From: an uncultured Lachnospiraceae bacterium | GTDB lineage: Bacteria > Bacillota > Clostridia > Lachnospirales > Lachnospiraceae | DNA length: 47,349 bases | Reading direction: 5' to 3' | Assembly: GCA_910585005.1 (NCBI GenBank) | Contig: CAJUCN010000020.1 | Location: 1-47,349 of the forward strand | Shown here: in pieces, positions 15,059 to 23,413 of the stretch | How positions within the stretch are numbered: the stretch's first letter is position 1 | How the letters are laid out: each line of letters opens with the position of its first letter | The notes under the pieces: model-generated | The model's input: the letters and a program-made list of their open reading frames with translations, nothing else | What the model was told of the DNA's origin: nothing | The model's database searches: none | Translations under genes and position numbers: made by a program

Positions 15059-15490
15059 TTAAAAAGAACCGGTATATTTTTCTTCACAGTATTTGCAGCG
15101 GTAAATCTCTTTTTCCTCGTCAGCAAGGACGAAAATATGTGGAAGCTCCTGTTCAATGGATGTAATGCATCTGGGGTTTTTACACCGGATCACATTTTTG
15201 ATCTCTTTAGGGAGCATAAGATCTTTTTTAGAGACGATCTCCCCGTCTTTGATGACGTTGACAGTAATGTTATGGTCAATGAAGGCAAGCACATCTAAGT
15301 CCAGCATATTAATATCGCATTCCACTTTCAGGATATCTTTTTTTCCCATTTTATTGCTTCGGGCATTTTTAATGATAGCTACCGTGCAGTCCAGTTTGTC
15401 TAGTTGCAGGTGATGATAAATGGACAGGCTTTTCCCGGCCTTAATATGGTCAAGGACAAATCCTTCTTCGATTTTTCCAACATTCAGCAT
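15059..15490 (-). CDS. pyrI: Aspartate carbamoyltransferase regulatory chain
   Basis: Regulatory subunit of the PyrBI holoenzyme of pyrimidine synthesis; binds nucleotides and couples them to catalytic activity. The N-terminal allosteric domain has GFVLDHIKAGKS and IIKNARSNKMGKKDILK. The C-terminal zinc domain has four Cys ligands in CKNPRC and CKYC. Length 143 aa is slightly under the enterobacterial 153 aa. Start at ATG 15490 with AGGAGG upstream. It follows pyrB by 14 bp. Its presence implies an allosteric dodecameric enzyme rather than the PyrI-free Bacillus form. Confidence 0.96.
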   Translation of the reverse strand: MLNVGKIEEGFVLDHIKAGKSLSIYHHLQLDKLDCTVAIIKNARSNKMGKKDILKVECDINMLDLDVLAFIDHNITVNVIKDGEIVSKKDLMLPKEIKNVIRCKNPRCITSIEQELPHIFVLADEEKEIYRCKYCEEKYTGSF

Positions 15491-15504
15491 GTTTCCAATT
15501 CCTC

Positions 15505-16422
15505 CTAATCTACTTTGATATTTAACAGTGTGAGAATCAGCGCCATCCGCACATAGACGCCGTATTGCACCTGTTTGAAATAGGCAGCCCTGGGATCATC
15601 GTCTACCTCCACGGAGATTTCATTGACCCTGGGGAGTGGGTGAAGCACCAGCATATCCGGGCGGGCTAACGTCATTTTAGGTTTATCCAGAATGTAAAAG
15701 TCCTTTAAACGGACATAATCTTCTTCGTTAAAGAAACGCTCTTTCTGAACCCGGGTCATATAAAGAAGGTCAAGATCCGGCATAATGCTTTCTAAACGGA
15801 TCACTTCCTCGTATGGAATATTTCTTTCTTTTAGCAGATCGGTGATATAGTCAGGAACCATCAACTCTCTGGGGGAGATGAAGATAAACTTAACTCCCTC
15901 ATAACGGATCAGGGCGTTGATCAGGGAATGGACGGTCCTGCCAAATTTTAAGTCGCCGCAAAGCCCGATGGTAAAGTGATCCAGCCGCCCCTTAAGGGAG
16001 CGGATTGTAAGAAGATCCGTGAGAGTCTGGGTAGGGTGCTGGTGGCCGCCGTCTCCGGCATTGATAACGGGAATGGAGGATCTGCCGGCTGCTACCATAG
16101 GGGCCCCTTCTTTGGGATGGCGCATGGCGCAGATATCCGCAAAACAGGAGATTACCCGGATGGTATCGGATACGCTTTCTCCTTTGCTTGCAGAAGAGGA
16201 TCCTGCATCGGAAAATCCAATGACACTGCCCCCTAAATTTAACATGGCGGATTCAAAACTAAGCCGTGTCCGGGTACTTGGTTCATAAAAGCAGGTGGCA
16301 AGTTTTTTACCATTGCAGGCATGGGCGTATTTGTCCATATGATTTTCAATATCATTGGCAAGGTCAAAAAGTTGGTTTAATTCTTCAGTGGAAAAATCCA
16401 AGGGACTCATAAGGTGTCTCAT
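15505..16422 (-). CDS. pyrB: Aspartate carbamoyltransferase catalytic chain
   Basis: Condenses carbamoyl phosphate and aspartate in pyrimidine biosynthesis. The carbamoyl phosphate loop FYEPSTRTRLSFESAM is intact, as are HPTQTLTDLLTI and the aspartate-binding region HPLPRVNEIS. Length 305 aa is standard. Start ATG 16422 has AAAGGAG upstream. Only about 30 bp separate it from a terminator hairpin (16452-16479), leaving little space for a private promoter; read-through or attenuation is possible. Confidence 0.97.
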   Translation of the reverse strand: MRHLMSPLDFSTEELNQLFDLANDIENHMDKYAHACNGKKLATCFYEPSTRTRLSFESAMLNLGGSVIGFSDAGSSSASKGESVSDTIRVISCFADICAMRHPKEGAPMVAAGRSSIPVINAGDGGHQHPTQTLTDLLTIRSLKGRLDHFTIGLCGDLKFGRTVHSLINALIRYEGVKFIFISPRELMVPDYITDLLKERNIPYEEVIRLESIMPDLDLLYMTRVQKERFFNEEDYVRLKDFYILDKPKMTLARPDMLVLHPLPRVNEISVEVDDDPRAAYFKQVQYGVYVRMALILTLLNIKVD

Positions 16423-16451
16423 AATTGTATCTCCTTTTTCATCTCAAAAGA

Positions 16452-16479
16452 AAATCGAAGAGAAAACTCTCTTCGATTT
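16452..16479 (-). terminator. Terminator or attenuator between the nitroreductase gene and pyrB
   Basis: AAATCGAAGAGA (16452-16463) and TCTCTTCGATTT (16468-16479) form a perfect 12-bp stem with a 4-nt loop. On the minus strand it is followed by TCTTTTG after the stem's own T-run. It lies directly upstream of the pyrB ribosome-binding site, so it may act as a pyrBI attenuator as well as ending the nitroreductase transcript. Confidence 0.85.
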
Positions 16480-16485
16480 CTAATT

Positions 16486-17028
16486 TTATTCTATAAATGA
16501 TAATAATTCCTCTACGGGCTTTCTCTTTGGAGCTACAGGCTCTTGTGCAGGATAACCAATGGGGATCAGTGCAACGATCTCTCTTTCTTCAGGAATGTTA
16601 AGTAGCGAAGCAGCATCTGCTTCGTCAAAAATTCCCATGATCACGCTTCCAAGTCCTTTTTCGTAAGCTGCAAGGCAAAAAGTTTGGGCAGCTACACCGG
16701 CGTCAAACATCTGCCAGGATCCTTCTTTGGCGGTGGAATAGGAACCGTCACGTTCAAAACCGCTTCTGTTCTTAATGTAAGTGACAACAATAAGCATGGG
16801 CGCCTGGGCAATGATTTCTCCGTTTTTTGGATAAGCTGAGGTACACGCGGATGCAATTTTATCCTTTAATTCCCCTTCAACAGCGATATAGCGGGTAATC
16901 TGCGTATGTTTCCAGCTAGGCGCATAAGAGGCAGTTTCAATTATTTCGGAAAGCAGCGCATGGTCTACAGGCTGGGTGGTAAAGCTGCGGATACTCCTGC
17001 GGCCTTTGATACATTCTTTTGCGGTCAT
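16486..17028 (-). CDS. Nitroreductase family protein
   Basis: FMN-dependent NAD(P)H oxidoreductase fold, 180 aa. Motifs: RRSIRSFTTQPVD (FMN phosphate contacts), ASYAPSWKHTQ, FDAGVAAQTFCLAAYEKGLGSVIMG and IPIGYPAQEP. Start chosen at ATG 17028 with AAAGGAG 7 bp upstream; the frame extends to 17052. The natural substrate cannot be told from the sequence; members reduce nitroaromatics, flavins or quinones. It is codirectional with pyrBI, separated by the hairpin at 16452-16479. Confidence 0.92.
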   Translation of the reverse strand: MTAKECIKGRRSIRSFTTQPVDHALLSEIIETASYAPSWKHTQITRYIAVEGELKDKIASACTSAYPKNGEIIAQAPMLIVVTYIKNRSGFERDGSYSTAKEGSWQMFDAGVAAQTFCLAAYEKGLGSVIMGIFDEADAASLLNIPEEREIVALIPIGYPAQEPVAPKRKPVEELLSFIE

Positions 17029-17180
17029 AAGCACACTCCTTTCGGTTTCCAATTTGTTACTATCATAGCACAGAGCTTGTTTTCTTTCAATAAATAAAAG
17101 GGAAAATATTTTGCGGGTGTAGAGTGTTTATTGTGAAAGGAGGTTTAGGTTAATTAGAGTTAATTTATTTAAAACAATAT

Positions 17181-17207
17181 TAAGTTTATGACCCAAATTA
17201 CCGATAA
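17181..17207 (+). promoter_or_regulatory. SigD (sigma-28) type flagellar promoter
   Basis: TAAG (17181-17184), a 15-bp spacer, then ACCGATAA (17200-17207), against the SigD consensus TAAA-N15-GCCGATAA: 10 of 12 positions match with exact spacing. It lies 50 bp before the flagellin start. Confidence 0.85.
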
Positions 17208-17257
17208 AGTAATTGTAACTATACTTTCATGGTTTGCAGTCTGTAGGAGATCAGGGA

Positions 17258-19126
17258 ATGCTTTCTGTTAGGACGAATATGCTGGCATGGAATGCCGGAA
17301 GGCAATTCGGCGTCAACACTTCCAAGAATAAAAAAACTACAGAGAAGCTGTCATCAGGCTATCGGATCAACCGGTCAGCGGATGATGCGGCGGGGCTTGC
17401 TATTTCGGAGAAAATGCGCCGTCAGATCCGCGGTCTTACCCAGGCGTCCACAAACGCACAGGATGGAATTTCTATGGTTCAGTCTGCAGAGGGCGCATTA
17501 AATGAGATCCATGAAATGCTGCAGAGGGCCAATGAACTGGCAGTGCGGTCAGCCAATGGCACTTTGACAGATGCAGACCGTGCTATGGTAGATGCAGAGG
17601 TTCAGCAGATCAAAAATGAGATCAACACCACGGCGGAGCATACAGTATTTAATGAGATGCGGCTTTTTCCTGATGACGGGATCTGGCCAAGTACGGTGTT
17701 TCCGTCGGCAATCAGTGAGTATAATATCCATTACAATATAAAAGACGGTTCTTTTACCGTGGATATGCCGGATGGCTCAGGAATATCGGCAAGTACGGCG
17801 GCCATGGGGCGTGCCGGGGTAGGTCCGGTTTCACAAGGCGGGGCCCTGGCGGATATGATTGCAACGAAGCTGATACCGGATGCGGCAAACCAGATTTTCA
17901 GCGCCTTCCCTTCGCTTAAAAATGCGGTGGGGAGTGATACGATAGATATTAAAATAAATGTGGTCGATATAGACAGGAAAGGCGGGATGCTGGCGAGGGC
18001 GGGATATCAATGTTATTCTACTGGCAAGCCGTATAACCTTGAGATACAGTTTGACTCTAGCGATTTTTCATTGGCAGACGGGGAAGGTGGGGGTGCGATG
18101 GCGGAAGCGCTGCAGTCGACCATAGCCCATGAGCTGACCCACTCTATCATGCAATATACGATGATAGATGGTATGCATGGGCGGAATGGGCATCCGAAAT
18201 ACCCGGAATGGTTTAAGGAAGGAACAGCCCAGTTATCCGGGGGCGGTTTTCCTACCCAATGGAACAATACGCTTGCTGCCATCGCTAAGCAGATGACAAG
18301 CGCTTCGGACACTTCCGTAGACAGCCAGATCCAGAGTTATTTAAAAAAACATACTGTGGATAACAGGCCATATGGGCATGGTTATCTGGCGGTGGCTTAC
18401 GCTGGTTATCTGGCAGCAGGAGGCGGAAGCGTTTCGGGGCAGACCATTGCCAGAGGGATGGATAAGATTTTTGCGGATCTGATCAATGGGCAAACTTTGG
18501 ATCAGGCCCTGCAAAAAAATACAGGGATGACAGGGGAACAGCTTAAAAACGCGATTAATAGTGGGAATGCAGATGCCACAGAATTTGTAAGGAAATTATC
18601 TTATGAGTCAAAAGGTGGAGCAGGGTCTGTGATTACCCCCTCTTTAAATGTTGGCGGTACGGCAATTTTAGGTGGCGGTGGTGGGGGAACTGGTCCGAAT
18701 CCCCCAATTAATCCGGGAAATCCGGGAGGCGCAAAAGCGGCGGCATTGCAGGTTGGGTCAGAATCCGGTCAACATATTGCATTTGATTTGTATGCGATGA
18801 ATACGGCAGCGTTAGGCCTTTGGGGAACCAGTGTTGCTACAGAAGATGAGGCGGGCATGGCGATTAACGAAATTAAAAATGCAATCGCCTATGTCAGCAG
18901 TGTACGAAGCGCTTATGGCGCAGTGCAGAATCGTCTAGAACATACGATCTCTAATTTAGATAATGTGGTGGAAAACACAACGGCGGCGGAGTCAGGAATC
19001 AGGGATACGGATATGGCGAAGGAAATGGTACGTTATTCAAACCAGCAGATTCTGTTGCAGGCAGGAACGGCAATTCTGGCGCAGGCTAACAGGCAGTCAG
19101 ATGTGATCTTAGGGCTTTTAAACTGA
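17258..19126 (+). CDS. Flagellin with inserted metallopeptidase domain (flagellinolysin type)
   Basis: Filament protein of 622 aa with both polymerising ends intact. The N-terminal D0/D1 region (about 1-140) contains TTEKLSSGYRINRSADDAAG and the C-terminal D1/D0 region (about 525-622) ends TAILAQANRQSDVILGLLN. The variable middle is replaced by a zinc peptidase with HELTH (His291, Glu292, His295) and a third ligand in WFKEGTAQ (Glu321), a gluzincin arrangement. A Gly/Pro-rich linker (GGGGGGTGPNPPINPGNPGG) joins it to the C-terminal part. Proteolytic flagellins of this design are known as flagellinolysins, reported in Clostridium and gut relatives. Start ATG 17258 follows TAGGAGA; an upstream TTG (17234) is less likely. 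A SigD promoter precedes it, but no other flagellar gene lies nearby. Confidence 0.93.
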   Translation: MLSVRTNMLAWNAGRQFGVNTSKNKKTTEKLSSGYRINRSADDAAGLAISEKMRRQIRGLTQASTNAQDGISMVQSAEGALNEIHEMLQRANELAVRSANGTLTDADRAMVDAEVQQIKNEINTTAEHTVFNEMRLFPDDGIWPSTVFPSAISEYNIHYNIKDGSFTVDMPDGSGISASTAAMGRAGVGPVSQGGALADMIATKLIPDAANQIFSAFPSLKNAVGSDTIDIKINVVDIDRKGGMLARAGYQCYSTGKPYNLEIQFDSSDFSLADGEGGGAMAEALQSTIAHELTHSIMQYTMIDGMHGRNGHPKYPEWFKEGTAQLSGGGFPTQWNNTLAAIAKQMTSASDTSVDSQIQSYLKKHTVDNRPYGHGYLAVAYAGYLAAGGGSVSGQTIARGMDKIFADLINGQTLDQALQKNTGMTGEQLKNAINSGNADATEFVRKLSYESKGGAGSVITPSLNVGGTAILGGGGGGTGPNPPINPGNPGGAKAAALQVGSESGQHIAFDLYAMNTAALGLWGTSVATEDEAGMAINEIKNAIAYVSSVRSAYGAVQNRLEHTISNLDNVVENTTAAESGIRDTDMAKEMVRYSNQQILLQAGTAILAQANRQSDVILGLLN

Positions 19127-19142
19127 TGGAAGGGACGATGAA

Positions 19143-19520
19143 ATGGGTGTAATGGTTGACGTGGTCTGTAAGTCATGTAACGCAGGCTGGCAGTGTATGA
19201 GAGGATGTGGTCTGATGCACGGATCGCTGCAGGCAGTGGCAGATCTATTTCCTGAACAGACCCGGAGGGAGCTTATGGAGGAGGCAGGACAGACAGAGTT
19301 TCCGGTGTTCGATTTTGCCTACAAATTATCTTATTGTCCTCATTGCTGTAGTATAGAGAGCGTCCCGGTGATAAGGATGCCGGAAAGCTATAAAGCGTAT
19401 ATTGGCCCTTGTCCGGTTTGCGGCCAGGAGAGTAAACTGATCAGGGATATAGCCAGAACAAAATGTCCCGTTTGCCATGAAACGGCGTTGGAAGAGAGGG
19501 AAACAGGAGATTGGGATTAA
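19143..19520 (+). CDS. Cysteine-rich zinc-ribbon protein downstream of flagellin, unknown function
   Basis: A 125-aa protein with five Cys clusters: CKSCNAGWQCMRGCG, CPHCC, CPVCG and CPVC, suggesting two or more zinc ribbons. No catalytic motif is seen and no family is recognised. It begins 16 bp after the flagellinolysin gene with AAGGGACG upstream, so it is probably cotranscribed from the SigD promoter, and the pair ends at the terminator at 19542. It might be a secretion chaperone, a metal-handling partner or a regulator of the peptidase flagellin; all are guesses from position. Confidence 0.75.
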   Translation: MGVMVDVVCKSCNAGWQCMRGCGLMHGSLQAVADLFPEQTRRELMEEAGQTEFPVFDFAYKLSYCPHCCSIESVPVIRMPESYKAYIGPCPVCGQESKLIRDIARTKCPVCHETALEERETGDWD

Positions 19521-19541
19521 GGATATCTATATAGAATGAAG

Positions 19542-19571
19542 AAAACACCTTGTCATTTGGCAAGGTGTTTT
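19542..19571 (+). terminator. Intrinsic terminator of the flagellin unit
   Basis: AAAACACCTTG (19542-19552) and CAAGGTGTTTT (19561-19571) form a perfect 11-bp stem with an 8-nt loop ending in TTTTG. Confidence 0.9.
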
Positions 19572-19624
19572 GTAAAATATAGGAGGTTGCAGATTTTAAT
19601 GATCATGGTTATGGAGGAATGCCA

Positions 19625-20161
19625 ATGCTGGAATCATTTTATCCGGATCAATTTATGAGTTCCGCTTATTGTATTGATTTTCAATCTTTTTATGATGCGG
19701 GATACAGGGGAATCATTTTTGATATTGATAATACTTTAGTCTGCCACGGCGCGCCTGCTGATGAGCGGAGCATCCGGTTGATTCAAAGTCTTAAGGATAT
19801 GGGATTTGGAATTCTTTTTTTGTCGAATAATAAAGAACCCAGGGTAAAAATGTTTAATGACGCCATGCAGGCACAGTATATTTTTAAGGCCGGAAAACCC
19901 AAAAGGGACGGTTATTTGAAGGCAATGGAACTGCTTGGCACGGACAAGGGCAGTACGCTTTTTGTAGGGGATCAGCTATTTACGGATGTGTGGGGGGCAA
20001 GGAATGCCGGGATCTATTCTTTGCTTGTTCAGCCTATCGATAAAAAAGAAGAAATTCAGATCATTTTGAAAAGATATCTTGAGAAGATAGTTCTTTTCTT
20101 TTACAAACGAAAGTGTGAAAAGGAAAAAAGAGAATATTTGCGGAAAGGAAGAGGTCTATGA
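19625..20161 (+). CDS. YqeG family HAD phosphatase
   Basis: HAD-superfamily IIIA phosphatase of 178 aa. Motif I is IIFDIDNTLV with both Asp residues, motif II is LFLSNN, motif III Lys is in KAGKPKRDGY, and motif IV is LFVGDQLFTDVWGA. The substrate is unestablished for YqeG; Bacillus YqeG sits with aroE-type genes too. Start ATG 19625 is preferred because GGAGG at 19613-19617 is 7 bp away; ATG 19619 is too close. It overlaps aroE by four bases (ATGA), heading the yqeG-aroE-aroK-aroQ operon. Confidence 0.9.
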   Translation: MLESFYPDQFMSSAYCIDFQSFYDAGYRGIIFDIDNTLVCHGAPADERSIRLIQSLKDMGFGILFLSNNKEPRVKMFNDAMQAQYIFKAGKPKRDGYLKAMELLGTDKGSTLFVGDQLFTDVWGARNAGIYSLLVQPIDKKEEIQIILKRYLEKIVLFFYKRKCEKEKREYLRKGRGL

Positions 20162-21027
20162 TAGACGGTAACACGAAGGTATGCGGATTGATTGGAAACC
20201 CCGTAGAACACACGCTTTCACCGCTGATCCACAATACCCTTGCAAAACGTCTTGGACATCATTTGGTCTATGTACCGTTTCTGGTAGAGGATGGGGCTGT
20301 AAAATCTGCTGTGGACGGGGCTTTTGCGCTGAATGTGCTGGGGCTGAATGTGACGGTGCCTTATAAAGGCAAAGTGATGGAAAATCTGGTTCAGATAGAT
20401 GATCTGGCGGAACAGATCGGCGCTGTCAATACACTGGTTCGTTGTGGAAGTGGTTTTAAGGGGTATAATACGGACATGCCGGGATTATGCCGGGCGTTGA
20501 CCAGGGAAGGGATCATGCTGAAAGAGCAGGAGGTCATTCTCTTGGGTGCAGGCGGTGCAGCAAGAGCGGTAGCGTTTATGTGTGCATCCCAAAAGGTAAA
20601 GAAAGTTTATCTGCTGAACCGTTCTGTGGATAAAGCGAAAGCGGTGGCGGAGGAAGTAAACAGAAAAAGCGGCAGGGAATGTATCTGTCCGATGGCGCTA
20701 AAGGATCATGGGAAAGTCCCGGATGGAAAATTTCTTGCGATACAGGCTACCAGCGTAGGGCTATACCCGAATGAAAAGGACGTGATCATAGAAGACGGGG
20801 CTTTTTATGAAAAAATTCACACAGGCTATGATCTGGTCTATAAGCCCGGGACTACCCGGTTCATGGAGCTTGTAAAGAGCCATGGCGGAGAGGCATATAA
20901 TGGACTTAAGATGCTCTTATATCAAGGGATCATTGCTTACGAACTTTGGAATGGGATTTCCGTTTCGGAAGAAATGGCGCTTCAGGTCTACGAAATGCTT
21001 GAAAGAGAGATTTATCATGAAGGATAA
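20158..21027 (+). CDS. aroE: Shikimate dehydrogenase
   Basis: NADPH-dependent reduction of 3-dehydroshikimate to shikimate. The substrate site NPVEHTLSPLIHN and the catalytic Lys/Asp region NVTVPYKGKV and YNTDMPG are present, followed by the nucleotide loop GAGGAARAV with the NRS that favours NADP. Length 289 aa is normal. It starts in the stop of yqeG (ATGA) and overlaps aroK by 11 bases. Confidence 0.96.
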   Translation: MIDGNTKVCGLIGNPVEHTLSPLIHNTLAKRLGHHLVYVPFLVEDGAVKSAVDGAFALNVLGLNVTVPYKGKVMENLVQIDDLAEQIGAVNTLVRCGSGFKGYNTDMPGLCRALTREGIMLKEQEVILLGAGGAARAVAFMCASQKVKKVYLLNRSVDKAKAVAEEVNRKSGRECICPMALKDHGKVPDGKFLAIQATSVGLYPNEKDVIIEDGAFYEKIHTGYDLVYKPGTTRFMELVKSHGGEAYNGLKMLLYQGIIAYELWNGISVSEEMALQVYEMLEREIYHEG

Positions 21028-21553
21028 TATTATTTTAACGGGATTTATGGGATCCGGAAAGACCAGTGTGGGAATCCGGCTTTCCTATTCTCTCCGGAGA
21101 ACGATGATCGATACGGATAAGTGGATCGAAAAGAAGCAGGGAATGACCGTTTCGGAAATCTTTGCAGAAGAAGGGGAAGAGGCTTTCCGAAACATGGAAA
21201 CAAAATGTCTCCGGGAACTTTTAAAGACAACGGATCATCAGATCATATCTGTTGGCGGGGGGCTTCCCGTAAGGGAAGAGAACAGGCAGCTCCTTTCCCG
21301 GCTTGGAAGGGTTTTTTATTTGAAGGCATCACCGGAAACAATCTACGAGAGACTAAAGACGGATACTACGCGTCCTCTTTTGCAGGTTGCAGATCCATTA
21401 GCCCAAATAAAACGGCTTTCAGAAGCAAGAGAAGAGGCTTATGCATCTTGTGCGGATGTGGTCGTTGATGTGTCAGAGAGGAGTTTTGATGAAATCCTGG
21501 AAGTGATTATAGGTAGTTTGCAGGATGACAGAAAGGAAAGGGTACAGGGATGA
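21017..21553 (+). CDS. aroK: Shikimate kinase
   Basis: Phosphorylates shikimate at O3. The protein opens IILTGFMGSGKTSVG (Walker A), followed by DTDKWIEKKQG, FRNMETKCLREL, VGGGLP (the shikimate-binding GGG) and TTRPLL (lid Arg). Length is 178 aa. Start ATG 21017 lies inside the end of aroE; a longer frame from 20882 is only the aroE overlap. Confidence 0.96.
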   Translation: MKDNIILTGFMGSGKTSVGIRLSYSLRRTMIDTDKWIEKKQGMTVSEIFAEEGEEAFRNMETKCLRELLKTTDHQIISVGGGLPVREENRQLLSRLGRVFYLKASPETIYERLKTDTTRPLLQVADPLAQIKRLSEAREEAYASCADVVVDVSERSFDEILEVIIGSLQDDRKERVQG

Positions 21554-21990
21554 AACTATTAGTGATTAACGGGCCAAATTTAAATTTTCTTGGCATCAGG
21601 GAAAAGGAAGTGTACGGAACACAGGATTATGACTATCTTTTAAATTTGATTGGAAAAAAGGGCCAGGAATGCGGGGCGGTTATCGAAGTGTTCCAGAGCA
21701 ATCATGAGGGCGCAGTGATTGACAGGATCCAGGACGCATATTTCGATGGCACAGAAGGAATCGTGATCAATCCAGGCGCATATACCCATTATAGTTATGC
21801 GATTCACGATGCACTGGCCAGCGTCACCGTTCCTAAAGTGGAAGTTCATATTTCCGATATCACCCAAAGAGAGGAATTCCGTAAAGTGTCTGTTACGGCT
21901 CCGGCCTGTGATAAACAGATCTACGGACATGGACTGAATGGATATTTAGAAGCAATCGATGTGATATTGGAAATGGGAAAAGAAAAATAG
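21550..21990 (+). CDS. aroQ: Type II 3-dehydroquinate dehydratase
   Basis: Dehydrates 3-dehydroquinate to 3-dehydroshikimate. Signatures: NGPNLNFLGIREKEVYG (catalytic Tyr), FQSNHEGAVIDRI, NPGAYTHYSYAIHDAL and VHISDITQREEFRKVS (catalytic His). Length 146 aa is typical. It overlaps aroK by four bases and ends the operon at the terminator at 22008. In many clostridia the next genes are an Xaa-Pro peptidase and efp; here the polysaccharide island intervenes and efp is 19 kb away. Confidence 0.97.
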   Translation: MKLLVINGPNLNFLGIREKEVYGTQDYDYLLNLIGKKGQECGAVIEVFQSNHEGAVIDRIQDAYFDGTEGIVINPGAYTHYSYAIHDALASVTVPKVEVHISDITQREEFRKVSVTAPACDKQIYGHGLNGYLEAIDVILEMGKEK

Positions 21991-22007
21991 AAAATTTTTC
22001 AAATAAT

Positions 22008-22045
22008 AAACAGCCTGTCTTCAGAAATGAGGATAGGCTGTTTTT
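22008..22045 (+). terminator. Intrinsic terminator of the aro operon
   Basis: AAACAGCCTGTC (22008-22019) pairs with GATAGGCTGTTT (22032-22043) with one G-T pair and a T-run to 22045. Directly after it, TTTTTCGTA (22041-22049) and TACGAAAAA (22063-22071) form a second, AT-rich inverted repeat. Confidence 0.9.
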
Positions 22046-22235
22046 CGTAGTTTTTTATGATTTACGAAAAATGTTGGAGAGCATTTGAGCAAAAGGAATT
22101 GTTATGTAACTGGTTTAACATCAAATGCCAAAACCCACTATACTACAGATTTTAAAAAAAATCAATTACAAGTTTTTCCCGGGAAGAAAAATTGTGTCCT
22201 GACGACGGTCTTTTTTTAAAGATTGACGCTGAAAT

Positions 22236-22244
22236 TGCTATAAT
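22236..22244 (+). promoter_or_regulatory. Extended -10 promoter before the island recombinase
   Basis: TGCTATAAT (TG at 22236-22237, TATAAT at 22239-22244) is an extended -10 element. There is no good -35 at 17 bp. It is the best promoter in the 328-bp gap between aroQ and the recombinase; the gap otherwise holds the aro terminator, an AT-rich inverted repeat, the operator-like palindrome at 22247 and the repeat at 22279. Confidence 0.6.
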
Positions 22245-22246
22245 CT

Positions 22247-22260
22247 ACCTGTTTACAGGT
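22247..22260 (+). promoter_or_regulatory. Operator-like palindrome at the predicted start point
   Basis: ACCTGT and ACAGGT flank a 2-bp centre, 3 bp after the -10 element, so the predicted transcription start lies in it. A repressor or the recombinase itself could bind here. No binding protein can be named. Confidence 0.5.
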
Positions 22261-22278
22261 CAAAAATTGCATTAATTG

Positions 22279-22304
22279 TTTTTAGGCCGTCAAAATTTTA
22301 GTCA
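22279..22304 (+). repeat. Left direct repeat flanking the recombinase (candidate att site)
   Basis: This 26-bp stretch (TTTTTAGGCCGTCAAAAT then TTTAGTCA) matches 23414-23439 at 22 of 26 positions in the same orientation. The core CCGTCAAAATTTT (22287-22299) also matches 40801-40813 at 12 of 13. It lies just before the recombinase ribosome-binding site. Confidence 0.65.
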
Positions 22305-22318
22305 AGAAAGGAGAAATT

Positions 22319-23413
22319 ATGCCAAGACGAGGAACAAACATTTATAGGAGGAAAGACGCGCGGTGGGAAGGACGGATCAAAAAGGAAAACGATGGGGGCG
22401 CCGGAGGAAAGTACTGGTATTTTTACGGAAAATCTTATGGGGAAGTAAAAAAGAAGATGGAGGATGCAAGGAAAAAATACAGGGAATATGGTTTATCACA
22501 AAAATATACGATTGGTGAAGTAATGGATATCTGGCTTAAAGAATGCAGTCCTTATTGGAAACAAACTACTTATGCGGCTTATTCCGGCATAGTAGATAAA
22601 TATATTCTGCCCAGGATAGGGTGTATGCAGGTAAGAAGTATGGATGAAGAAATGATGGAAAAATTTCTTTCCGGGATCCGGGAACAAAAAAAACTTTCAA
22701 ACCGTTATTTGAGAAATATCTGTTCGGTCATCATAAGAGCGATGCGCTATGTCAGGAAAAAGAGGCACTATGAAATGGAGATACCGGAAAATGCAGTCTG
22801 CCCTGTCAAGCAGGAACAGGTGATCCCACCTAGTGAAAAGGAGCTTACGGTGTTAGAGAGTTATCTTTTGCAGCATGCACAAGACGATACCTGCATAGGT
22901 ATTTTGATCGCATACCATACAGGACTGCGGATCGGTGAGGTTTGTGCCCTGACATGGGAGGATATCGACCTTGACGAAGAGGTCATTTATATCCGCAAAA
23001 ATCTTCAACGTGTAAAAACAACGGATCATGTGAAAAACAATACGGAAATTCTTTTGCAGACACCGAAAACCAGCGCTTCTTTCAGGATCATCCCAATCCC
23101 GCCAGTGCTGCTTCCACTGCTTAAGGAACCAAGGGAAGAAAAATGGGGTTATATTATCAAAGGAAAAAAGAAAGCCTGGGCGGAGCCAAGGACGTTGCAG
23201 TATCGTTTTGCAAAAATATTAGAAGAATGTGGTATGGAAGGATTCAATTTTCATATGCTGCGCCATGCATTTGCCACACGGTGTATCGCCAGGGGATTTG
23301 ATGTAAAGAGCCTGAGTGAGATCCTTGGACATAGCAATACGCAGACAACTTTAAATCTTTATGTGCATTCTAATATGAAACGGAAAAAGGAACTTATGGA
23401 ACAGTTTATTTAA
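22319..23413 (+). CDS. Tyrosine-type site-specific recombinase/integrase
   Basis: Full-length recombinase of 364 aa. The N-terminal part (RRGTNIYRRKDARWEGRI) looks like the arm-binding domain of Tn916/phage-type integrases; a core-binding SAM-like domain follows (about 62-160). The catalytic domain has Arg in HTGLRIGEVCALTWEDID, HMLRHAFATRC (HxxR), LGHSNTQTT and the nucleophile Tyr in LNLYVHSN. All active-site residues appear present. It is the first gene of the polysaccharide island, flanked by imperfect direct repeats and closed by its own terminator. It might mobilise the island, invert a segment, or be a relic of insertion; which of these is not decided by the sequence. Confidence 0.93.
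   Translation: MPRRGTNIYRRKDARWEGRIKKENDGGAGGKYWYFYGKSYGEVKKKMEDARKKYREYGLSQKYTIGEVMDIWLKECSPYWKQTTYAAYSGIVDKYILPRIGCMQVRSMDEEMMEKFLSGIREQKKLSNRYLRNICSVIIRAMRYVRKKRHYEMEIPENAVCPVKQEQVIPPSEKELTVLESYLLQHAQDDTCIGILIAYHTGLRIGEVCALTWEDIDLDEEVIYIRKNLQRVKTTDHVKNNTEILLQTPKTSASFRIIPIPPVLLPLLKEPREEKWGYIIKGKKKAWAEPRTLQYRFAKILEECGMEGFNFHMLRHAFATRCIARGFDVKSLSEILGHSNTQTTLNLYVHSNMKRKKELMEQFI

Noticed and set aside
22041..22071. AT-rich inverted repeat TTTTTCGTA/TACGAAAAA as an invertible-promoter end
   Set aside because: No partner copy in inverted orientation was found on the far side of the recombinase; only a short ATTTACGAAA similarity near 23518. Not enough for an invertible segment.
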